10,150 bases of DNA. It comes from an uncultured Prevotellaceae bacterium (GTDB taxonomy: Bacteria; Bacteroidota; Bacteroidia; Bacteroidales; Bacteroidaceae). The stretch is taken from positions 1-10,150 of the forward strand of contig CALZOH010000114.1 of the NCBI GenBank assembly GCA_945827465.1, in the 5' to 3' direction. Positions 1 to 5,521 of this stretch are shown here, in pieces (the stretch's first letter is position 1; each line of letters starts with the position of its first letter). The notes below the pieces were generated by a model. It did no database searches, had not been told where the DNA came from, and was given only the letters and a program-made list of their open reading frames with translations. A program made the position numbers and the translations under genes.

Positions 1-655
1 TTACGAAACTTCCAATGAGATGTTTCAAAGTGCGAAAACAGGTTTGCTCAATGCCATCCGAAAAGAGGATGAGATGTTGATGCTGTTCCAATCTTCCGAG
101 TGGACACAGGTAATGGTGAAGAATCAGAAGAAGAGGGACAACAACTACAAAGCGATTGTAGACTGTATTAGAGCTTGGGAAAGGAATGAAGACTCCAAGT
201 ACTATGCAGATGCCATGGCTTTGAGGCGCTACATCAAGCTGTACAAGATTGTTCCATCAAGAACACAGATGGATAGTCTGACGGGTGAATACCGAACTAT
301 GATTACAGACTTCACAATGGATGGAAACCTGCAAAAGGTGAAGAACGTAGGTGCCGAAGAGTTTCCGAACGGACTGATTCTCAGCAATTCGGAATTCTGC
401 AAGGCGTTGAATGAACGTAACAAAGAGATTTCGCAAGTTGAAAGTACTTTGCAGGAAGCTCGTGTCGTCACTGATGATGCGTTCAAGGAGATGATTGATG
501 CCATCAATAGTCTTTATTATTTGGAAAGAGATGAAAAATTGGCGGAAATTATCAATTCATGTAATGCTGACTTTCAGCGAATCAAGGTGCAAATTCTCAA
601 TCGCAAGAAGAAGACGGAAGGGGAAGCTACAACTCCTGACACTTCGACCGAGTAA
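1..655 (+). CDS. DUF6261-like Bacteroidales hypothetical protein, 5'-truncated by the window edge
   Basis: The frame is open from base 2 (YETSNE, then the Met codon at 20), so the true start is probably left of the window and the Met at 20 is internal. About 217 codons are visible, ending at TAA 653-655. The protein is almost entirely helical and charged, with no signal peptide or membrane segment. The pattern KEDEML...NNYKAIVDCIRAWERN followed by an ADAM-LRRYIKLY helix, a mid-protein leucine/asparagine-rich helix and a C-terminal ...NSLYYL...F-RIK segment resembles the Bacteroidetes family I know as DUF6261, whose members are roughly 220-250 residues and of unknown function. The assignment is from memory of the family pattern. 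After the helical core comes a short Thr/Glu/Pro tail (GEATTPDTSTE). No function should be inferred. It is convergent with the 423-residue gene on the other strand. Confidence 0.75.
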   Translation, partial: YETSNEMFQSAKTGLLNAIRKEDEMLMLFQSSEWTQVMVKNQKKRDNNYKAIVDCIRAWERNEDSKYYADAMALRRYIKLYKIVPSRTQMDSLTGEYRTMITDFTMDGNLQKVKNVGAEEFPNGLILSNSEFCKALNERNKEISQVESTLQEARVVTDDAFKEMIDAINSLYYLERDEKLAEIINSCNADFQRIKVQILNRKKKTEGEATTPDTSTE

Positions 656-751
656 CTGACTGAGACACCATGCGGAGAGACACCATGCGGAGAGGCGCCA
701 AATGATGACGCTGATCAGCAGGAGATGAAAAAAGAAAACAGCATAGCGTAA
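656..751 (+). other. In-frame continuation of the DUF6261-like reading frame past its TAA
   Basis: Reading on in the same frame after TAA 653-655 gives 31 sense codons before the next stop at 749-751: LTETPCGETPCGEAP, then NDDADQQEMKKENSIA. The composition (Thr, Glu, Pro, Asp, Lys) continues that of the annotated tail, and the 15-bp tandem repeat inside it keeps the frame. The simplest reading is a low-complexity C-terminal tail recently shortened by one substitution (for example CAA to TAA). Chance openness over 31 codons is also possible. Confidence 0.4.
662..691 (+). repeat. 15-bp perfect tandem duplication (2 copies)
   Basis: GAGACACCATGCGGA occurs at 662-676 and again at 677-691, followed by a degenerate third start (GAG GCGCCA). 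Each unit is five codons long and encodes ETPCG in the frame of the upstream gene. Confidence 0.9.
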
Positions 752-761
752 CGGCGATGCT

Positions 762-781
762 CCGGAAGTAAGTTCTTCCGG
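762..781. other. 7-bp perfect stem-loop
   Basis: CCGGAAG (762-768) and CTTCCGG (775-781) flank a 6-base loop. No T-tract follows on either strand, so by itself this is not a convincing intrinsic terminator. It lies directly before the stronger hairpin at 796-831 and may be part of the same termination or mRNA 3'-end region for the convergent genes. Confidence 0.55.
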
Positions 782-795
782 TCACTACTTGAAAG

Positions 796-831
796 ACGGC
801 TCTGCGCCCCATAAGGCGGCAGGGCCGTTTT
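796..831 (+). terminator. Rho-independent terminator between convergent genes
   Basis: ACGGCTCTGC (796-805) pairs with GCAGGGCCGT (819-828), giving a 10-bp GC-rich stem with one G-U pair. Inner GCC/GGC pairing is possible, and the right arm runs into TTTT (828-831). This fits the end of the + strand DUF6261-like transcript. On the - strand the same stem is followed only by CTTTC, so it may also terminate the 423-residue gene, less efficiently. Confidence 0.75.
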
Positions 832-850
832 AAGAATATACACCATCCAG

Positions 851-2122
851 CTATTCTTCCCACGTAATCAAATCTCGATCAAGTGGAATTGAATACCGTG
901 AACCGCGCTCACCAGTTATGATGTAGTTGTTTGCAAGATGCTCGTCGAACTTCTCTACAAAAGCTTTCCTGATACGCGCAAGATTCTCGTTGAGTGCATT
1001 TCCCAAAGGATTGACCACTTTGGTAATGGTAAGATTGAGCCGGGCTTCGTCTGTATTGGGACGTAGTTGTCTATAGATATTGAGAAGCTCCTTGTAAAAA
1101 TCCGGCATGTTCTTATAAATAATACCTTTTGGATAACGCAGGTATAGGAAATAAATGGCTTTCGGCAAAGCTCCCATTTCGATTTCCATGTCATTGTAGT
1201 CGGGAAGAAAGATACGATACTCAGGAGTGATTCTCATGCGGGATAAAGGTTCCTGCTTGTCGATGAATTCATGAATCGCCATCAGCGAGACCCCTTCAAG
1301 TCTGAGTTTCTGAACTGTCATTCTAAGTTCTCGCAGAACGTTTGCAGTCTCTATAAGGCTCTTCTCTTCTGCCAATTCTTCTTCTGTCTTCTCAGAGACA
1401 GCATCGCTATATGGAGCTACGATGTTATTGCATTCATTCAAGTTGAAACGCCTTAAGATTCGCCCCCACCTTCCCGATTTCTTACCGGGTGCTTTTGGCT
1501 GATCACGGATGGTTCGCTCTTCTTCGAGCCATTCATCAAGGGCAGGAGGTGCAGCAGAAGGACAAGTTATTTGCACTTCATTGGTAGCAGAATCTTCCAA
1601 TTCTTGAGTTTCGCAACATTTGGACATTCGGGAGCAATGAAGTTCATTCTGCATGATTTGCTGCTCATACACTTCACGCCTTTCCTGCATCAAACGCATC
1701 AAACCATCAAGGGCATCAGGTTGATTAAGATCAATGTCAGACAGTACTAATTGCAAGAATCTGGTATCACCATCATACCCTTTCTGTTCTCCTTCAAAGA
1801 TGAAGGAAGGCTTCAGTTCCTTTCTTATGTCAGCATCTGAAATAAACGGAACAAATGCGTTACTCCGAACCTTAGTCACAAGCGAATTGGGAGACAGGTA
1901 GGGAGCATAATATCTTACCTTCGCTTCTACCTCATGCTCCGTCAGCAGGTAGGGCAGGTAGTAGAAATCCATGCCTATATCGGCAAACATGGACTTCAAA
2001 TCAAAATAGTTACTGCAGATGAAACCATTCAAATCCGAATCATAGCCATTCTCAATGTAGAACACCTGATTGTGATCCGGTAGGAATGGTAATTCCTTAA
2101 ATAGTATTTCGTTTACTTCCAA
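851..2122 (-). CDS. Hypothetical protein, vWA partner, with winged-helix-like C-terminus
   Basis: A 423-residue cytoplasmic protein with no signal peptide or membrane segment; I do not recognise a named family. Residues 1-130 look globular. Residues 130-160 are helical. Residues 160-240 form a polar, low-order linker with several Cys and a basic patch (KKSGRWGRILRR, 214-225). Residues 243-290 are a charged helix or coiled coil. The C-terminal block 295-423 is the best conserved-looking part: ALPKAIYFLYLRYPKG, a DFYKELLNIY helix, then NENLARIRKAF and NYIITGERGSRYSIPLDRDLI. That order of helices followed by a beta-hairpin wing resembles OmpR/PhoB-type winged helices, but this is inference. The start codon is TTG at 2122-2120; the in-frame region back to the stop at 2182-2180 has no ATG, and the next in-frame ATG is residue 45, inside convincing coding sequence. 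The TTG follows an A-rich leader. It lies 76 bp behind the vWA gene, probably in one transcript. Confidence 0.8.
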   Translation of the reverse strand: MEVNEILFKELPFLPDHNQVFYIENGYDSDLNGFICSNYFDLKSMFADIGMDFYYLPYLLTEHEVEAKVRYYAPYLSPNSLVTKVRSNAFVPFISDADIRKELKPSFIFEGEQKGYDGDTRFLQLVLSDIDLNQPDALDGLMRLMQERREVYEQQIMQNELHCSRMSKCCETQELEDSATNEVQITCPSAAPPALDEWLEEERTIRDQPKAPGKKSGRWGRILRRFNLNECNNIVAPYSDAVSEKTEEELAEEKSLIETANVLRELRMTVQKLRLEGVSLMAIHEFIDKQEPLSRMRITPEYRIFLPDYNDMEIEMGALPKAIYFLYLRYPKGIIYKNMPDFYKELLNIYRQLRPNTDEARLNLTITKVVNPLGNALNENLARIRKAFVEKFDEHLANNYIITGERGSRYSIPLDRDLITWEE

Positions 2123-2137
2123 AACTTTTTTTGTATG

Positions 2138-2167
2138 TGCGCTGGCAAGAAAACCCTTACCAGCGCA
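2138..2167 (-). promoter_or_regulatory. 12-bp hairpin between the vWA gene and its partner, just before the TTG start
   Basis: Arms 2138-2149 and 2156-2167 pair over 12 bp (one G-U pair on the - strand) with a 6-base loop; the outer eight pairs TGCGCTGG/CCAGCGCA are perfect. On the - strand it is followed by an A-run, not a T-run, so it is not a standard terminator for the vWA transcript. Its base is about 15 bases from the TTG start. It could stabilise a processed 3' end or limit translation of the second gene. Confidence 0.6.
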
Positions 2168-2198
2168 ATTGTTATTCTGTTATTTCTTTCTAAGCAAT

Positions 2199-2909
2199 CT
2201 ATCTGTCCAACAGACCATTCTTCTTCGGTTTCGGTGAATGTGGCACTGCCTTCGGTTCGTCATCATCCGCAAAATAATCGTTGGATTCAACCATAGAGGC
2301 ACATGGAGATGCCTTCTCGAGACACAGCTTACTGTAGAACTTACTACGGCTGCGACGTTCCTTTTCAAACATGGCATCTGTCTCCTCTGCATTTGCCGAG
2401 AAGCGAAGTGAGTTCTGTATGCCTATCTCTCCGGCCACCATTTCTACATCTTGGTCTGCACCAATATAGGTGAATGTCCATCCCATCTGACGGAGTTCTT
2501 GAACAAGCGACTTAATCTGTTGACCACTCCATGAGCGTGATGCATTCTCATAACCATCGGTAATGATCGTAACGAGCACACGGTCGCCATGAGTTACCTT
2601 CTGCTGGAGTTCGCTGATACATGTACCCATAGCATCGTAGAGGGCTGTAGCTCCGAGCAAAGGATAGTCTTCGCAAGTAATGTTATGAGCTTCAGCAATT
2701 GGCTTCGCCGAATAGATACGGTTGAGGAAATGAGCACCGGCACTGAACGATGCAAGTGTGACATACTGCTGCAGTTCCGGATGTTCCTCTTGTGCCATAC
2801 GAATGGTGGCAAGTGTTTCGTTTACACCGGTAAGAGCCTGAGTGTAGATGGTTCCCATTGACCCTGATGCGTCAAGAATTACGAGGTTGAAAATCTTCTG
2901 AGTTTCCAT
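2199..2909 (-). CDS. von Willebrand factor type A (vWA) domain protein with intact MIDAS
   Basis: A 236-residue soluble protein made mostly of one vWA domain (about residues 6-185). The metal-ion-dependent adhesion site is complete: DASGSMG at 13-19 (D13, S15, S17), T88 in LLGATALYDAMG, and D118 in IITDGYENASR. The TALYDAMG, TDG-ENAS and GWTFTYIGADQD motifs match the stand-alone cytoplasmic vWA group also common in phages and plasmids, more than TerY or BatA/BatB types. No signal peptide or transmembrane helix was seen, so it should act in the cytoplasm, binding a protein partner through a bridging divalent metal. The tail (186-236) is basic, then acidic (YFADDDEP), then basic (PKPKKNG), probably disordered. 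ATG 2909-2907 follows an AT-rich leader without Shine-Dalgarno. The gene leads an apparent two-gene unit; the product of the next gene is the obvious candidate partner, by inference only. Confidence 0.92.
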   Translation of the reverse strand: METQKIFNLVILDASGSMGTIYTQALTGVNETLATIRMAQEEHPELQQYVTLASFSAGAHFLNRIYSAKPIAEAHNITCEDYPLLGATALYDAMGTCISELQQKVTHGDRVLVTIITDGYENASRSWSGQQIKSLVQELRQMGWTFTYIGADQDVEMVAGEIGIQNSLRFSANAEETDAMFEKERRSRSKFYSKLCLEKASPCASMVESNDYFADDDEPKAVPHSPKPKKNGLLDR

Positions 2910-2947
2910 ACTTTTGAATTTATAAATTTGAATTTCTTGTTGATTGA

Positions 2948-2974
2948 CGATGTAAAGTTACACGGATTACATCG
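2948..2974. promoter_or_regulatory. 8-bp inverted repeat overlapping the vWA -7 box
   Basis: CGATGTAA (2948-2955) and TTACATCG (2967-2974) are perfect inverted arms around 11 bases. The left arm overlaps the predicted -7 element for the vWA gene, the position expected for an operator that blocks polymerase. It could also form a 5'-end hairpin only if transcription began upstream of it. Confidence 0.5.
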
Positions 2975-2983
2975 CTACATCAA
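2953..2983 (-). promoter_or_regulatory. Bacteroidetes-type promoter for the vWA gene
   Basis: On the - strand TAACTTTA (2960-2953) matches the Bacteroides -7 consensus TAnnTTTG at all but the last base. A TTG (2983-2981) lies 20 bases upstream in the -33 position. Transcription would start near 2946, giving a leader of about 37 bases. Confidence 0.45.
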
Positions 2984-2992
2984 GAAATATCA

Positions 2993-3011
2993 TTTTGCAA
3001 GACTTGCAAAA
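2993..3011. promoter_or_regulatory. 19-bp palindrome upstream of the vWA promoter
   Basis: TTTTGCAAGACTTGCAAAA has 9-bp perfect arms around a single central A. It lies about 47-65 bases upstream of the predicted vWA transcription start, the usual position for a dimeric activator site. No other gene start is near: the upstream GH27 gene ends at 3184 on the same strand. Confidence 0.5.
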
Positions 3012-3078
3012 CAGAATCCTCACACTTCGATATGCTCTTATTGCTCTCTGCAAATTCGGACAGAACATAAAATGGAGA

Positions 3079-3120
3079 AGGGCAACACTCAATAAGGCTA
3101 AGACCTTTGAATGTTACCCT
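3079..3120 (-). terminator. Long hairpin downstream of the GH27 gene, candidate terminator
   Basis: On the - strand AGGGTAACATTC (3120-3109) pairs with GAGTGTTGCCCT (3090-3079) over 12 bp including two G-U pairs; an inner AAGG/CCTT pairing extends the structure. It lies 63 bases after the GH27 stop. The following bases (TCTCCATTTT) are only modestly T-rich, so termination is likely but not typical. Confidence 0.5.
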
Positions 3121-3137
3121 TCTGAAAATTCAGGGTA
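3115..3137. other. TACCCT/AGGGTA inverted repeat sharing an arm with the long hairpin
   Basis: On the - strand TACCCT (3137-3132) and AGGGTA (3120-3115) flank 11 bases that contain a second nested repeat, CTGAA/TTCAG. The AGGGTA arm is also the outer arm of the hairpin at 3079-3120, so the two structures cannot form at the same time. Confidence 0.4.
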
Positions 3138-3183
3138 TTTTACTATTTACAATATGATATAAACATCGAAACCACCCAATGAA

Positions 3184-5415
3184 TCAATTTACCTTGATAT
3201 AACGTACGCCGTGAGTCGGAATATAATACTTCAAATTGGTTGTGGAGAGATCCTGCTGCCTCCAGAGGTCACGAACACTATTGAGCTTAGTGAGTCCCAA
3301 TTGTCCGAGATACTTACTGAAATCAACTTTCACGTCGTCATCACCCACATTAAAGATACCTATTGCGCGACTACCATCACTCAATGGACGGCTCCAAATC
3401 TGAATGCTACCATCTTCAACATCACGTTTGGCCTGTTTTCCAAGCACATCTTGATTGACAGCATTCACTTCATTATTACAAAGCAAAGCAATAGTAAACT
3501 CATCCAACTGAGCAAGGTCACATCCAATCAACATGTTGCTGGCCAGCAGCGTCCAGAGGCTAATGTGAGTATATTGCTCATCAGGTGTCAGGCGTGAGTC
3601 ACGCAAATTATTGCTCCATCCTACCTTACCTACTACCAACATATCCGGATCATTCCAATGACCGGGCTTAGCATAGGGTGATAATTCTGCCTGACGAACA
3701 AAGCCTATATCATACATCGAATTCCAAGTATCGGTGATATCACCCGTTGTACGCCAAGAATTGGCATCAACAGCTTCACCCCATTTCCATACTTCGGCCA
3801 TTCCATACTGACAAAGACTGTAGAAAATATCACGCGGTTGCTGGCGCAAGAAACGCTCCATTAACAAATAAGGACGAACATAACTGGCCACCGTCTGATT
3901 GTCAGGTTCTGTAACGTGCTTGTTAGAATAGCCGCACCAATCATATTTCAAGTAGTCAATGCCCCAACTGTTGTAACTTTCAGCATCTTGCAGTTCGTGG
4001 TCGATACTGCCCAAATAACCTCCACAAGTATAGTTACCAGGAGAAGAATAGATACCAAACTTCAAACCTTCAGAGTGCAACCAATCACCCAATTCCTTCA
4101 TGCTTGGGAACTTCTCATTGACAGCAATTGTTCCGTCGGGATTGCGTTTAGGTGCTTCCCAACCATCATCAATATTCATATAAGCATAGCCATAATCAGC
4201 CAGACCTTTTTCAATCAAAGCCTTTGCGCTACTAACCACTTTATCTTGGGTTACGCTCAGACCCCAGCAGTTCCAGCTATTCCATCCCATGGGAGGAGTA
4301 AGTGCAATCTTGCTACCAACACGAACAGTAAATTTCTGTTCTGCCTTGCCTTTTGCATTTTCAGCTACAACGGTAAAGGTATAATCACCTGCATTGGCAA
4401 GACTTCCACTTAAAGCACCATTATCAGGATTAATGCTTAAGCCTTCAGGCATATCAGCAGAAGTAATCTTCATTGGACGTTCACCACTCACGCCAAAACG
4501 GAAATGAATAGGAGAACCGGGACGAACGCCGTAAATAGCCGTAGTATTGAAACGCGGAGTAGCAGGTGCTGCAGGAGTTAGGATATATTTAGGAGTAAAC
4601 TTAGCCGTGATGTTACGACCTAATTTTTTCTCTGTAAAAGTAGCCTTCACGCGCAAGCACTGTGACTTATCATAGTCTAATGCCACTTCAATAGGCTTTT
4701 CATTACTGATGGCTACTTCCTGTGACTTATTGGTAATCACCTTCTCTGTTTCCGGATCGATCAATTCGACTTTCAACTCGCCTGTCAGTTCAGTGGCTGC
4801 ATCACTTTTCAGTGTGGTTACACATTGTGCAGCTTTATCAAAATCAGGCTGAGAGAACGTTAGAGTACATGCGTCAACACTTGAAGGCACAGACACCTTA
4901 ACACCCTTTGAACCAAACATACCACCAGGATGATTACCACTATAGCAACGAATGGCAATCACATTATCTTGATCCCAATTAATGGCTTTACTATTTACAT
5001 CAACGCGATATTTACGTTCCTTGCTCCAAGCCGATACATATCCACCGTCATCTTCGGGGAACTGTCCGGTTTTGCCTATCAATTCACCATTCAAATAGGT
5101 TGCATCTACATCATCGATAGCTCCCAGATTAAATTCTACATACTCTTTTAAGTCTGATGTCTCAAGCATTGATTTGGGAATCTGAACATGCAAACGATAC
5201 CAGGCAAATTGGGTTTTCTCTTCAATACCCTGATTATCCCAATTAGTTGTTACTTTGATGTCTTGCCACTCTTGATCATTCACCGATGGAGAACACCACG
5301 TACTGTCATCACCTACCATAAACTTTGCTGTGTCATAGTAGGGAATTTCGTTCGTTGCTTGTTTTGTACATCCACAAGCCAACAGAATGAGAAATGCTGA
5401 AAAAATCTTTTTCAT
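3184..5415 (-). CDS. GH27 alpha-galactosidase lipoprotein with N-terminal beta-sandwich modules
   Basis: A 743-residue exo-glycosidase predicted to remove terminal alpha-linked galactose with retention. MKKIFSAFLILLACGC is a lipoprotein signal (lipidated Cys 14 or 16), so the enzyme is envelope-anchored. Residues about 45-177 form a galactose-binding-like jelly roll similar to GH2 sugar-binding domains (FNLGAIDDVDATYLNGE). Residues 180-285 look like a further beta-sandwich. Residues 287-367 are a putative Ig domain (MPEGLSINPDNGALSG). Residues 370-743 are the GH27 (beta/alpha)8 barrel and C-terminal beta domain, beginning TPPMGWNSWNCWG. D492 in LKYDWCG is the nucleophile and D559 in WRTTGDI the acid/base. 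DDGW (416-419) keeps the Asp pair that contacts the galactose 6-hydroxyl, favouring alpha-galactosidase over the beta-L-arabinopyranosidases of the same family. Native substrate is unknown. No SusC/SusD or regulator adjoins, so it is not in an evident polysaccharide-utilisation locus here. Confidence 0.93.
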   Translation of the reverse strand: MKKIFSAFLILLACGCTKQATNEIPYYDTAKFMVGDDSTWCSPSVNDQEWQDIKVTTNWDNQGIEEKTQFAWYRLHVQIPKSMLETSDLKEYVEFNLGAIDDVDATYLNGELIGKTGQFPEDDGGYVSAWSKERKYRVDVNSKAINWDQDNVIAIRCYSGNHPGGMFGSKGVKVSVPSSVDACTLTFSQPDFDKAAQCVTTLKSDAATELTGELKVELIDPETEKVITNKSQEVAISNEKPIEVALDYDKSQCLRVKATFTEKKLGRNITAKFTPKYILTPAAPATPRFNTTAIYGVRPGSPIHFRFGVSGERPMKITSADMPEGLSINPDNGALSGSLANAGDYTFTVVAENAKGKAEQKFTVRVGSKIALTPPMGWNSWNCWGLSVTQDKVVSSAKALIEKGLADYGYAYMNIDDGWEAPKRNPDGTIAVNEKFPSMKELGDWLHSEGLKFGIYSSPGNYTCGGYLGSIDHELQDAESYNSWGIDYLKYDWCGYSNKHVTEPDNQTVASYVRPYLLMERFLRQQPRDIFYSLCQYGMAEVWKWGEAVDANSWRTTGDITDTWNSMYDIGFVRQAELSPYAKPGHWNDPDMLVVGKVGWSNNLRDSRLTPDEQYTHISLWTLLASNMLIGCDLAQLDEFTIALLCNNEVNAVNQDVLGKQAKRDVEDGSIQIWSRPLSDGSRAIGIFNVGDDDVKVDFSKYLGQLGLTKLNSVRDLWRQQDLSTTNLKYYIPTHGVRYIKVN

Positions 5416-5452
5416 AAAATATATGAGATTAAAAAAACAAAATATTCAGTGG

Positions 5453-5484
5453 CAAATTTACTTATTATTTCCGTATTTTGAAAA
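5453..5484 (-). promoter_or_regulatory. Bacteroidetes-type promoter for the GH27 gene
   Basis: TAAATTTG on the - strand (5460-5453) is a perfect TAnnTTTG -7 box. TTTTC (5484-5480) lies 19 bases upstream at the -33 position. The box ends 37 bases from the ATG, so the leader would be about 30 bases, AT-rich and without a Shine-Dalgarno. Confidence 0.65.
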
Positions 5485-5500
5485 TAATCCACTACATTTG
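5468..5500 (+). promoter_or_regulatory. Bacteroidetes-type promoter for the RSH gene
   Basis: TACATTTG (5493-5500) is a perfect TAnnTTTG -7 box. The -33 match is weak (TTTC 5468-5471, spacing 21). Transcription would start near 5507, leaving a leader of only about 15 bases before ATG 5522. Its upstream half overlaps the -33 region of the divergent GH27 promoter. Confidence 0.6.
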
Positions 5501-5521
5501 CAAGCATAATACCACTATAAT

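Noticed and set aside
627..863. 78-codon - strand frame across the convergent intergenic region
   Set aside because: It spans the probable terminator, has repetitive composition from the tandem duplication, and overlaps both flanking genes without a recognisable product.
1621..1660. Cys-rich stretch (C163, C169, C170, C187) as a zinc-binding site in the 423-residue protein
   Set aside because: The spacing does not form paired CxxC motifs and the stretch lies in a polar low-order linker.
2199..2909. TerY-type tellurite/phage-resistance vWA system
   Set aside because: The motifs fit the general stand-alone vWA group, and no TerD, PP2C phosphatase, kinase or ATPase gene adjoins it.
2923..2930. 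TAAATTTG on the + strand, a perfect -7 box reading away from the vWA gene
   Set aside because: There is no -33 match at the right spacing and no + strand gene downstream. It lies in an AT-rich leader containing the palindrome AATTTATAAATT, where such matches arise easily.
3211..4413. Open + strand frames of 128 and 165 codons opposite the GH27 gene
   Set aside because: They are antisense shadows of a well-supported GH27 sequence, with no recognisable motif, start signal or promoter.
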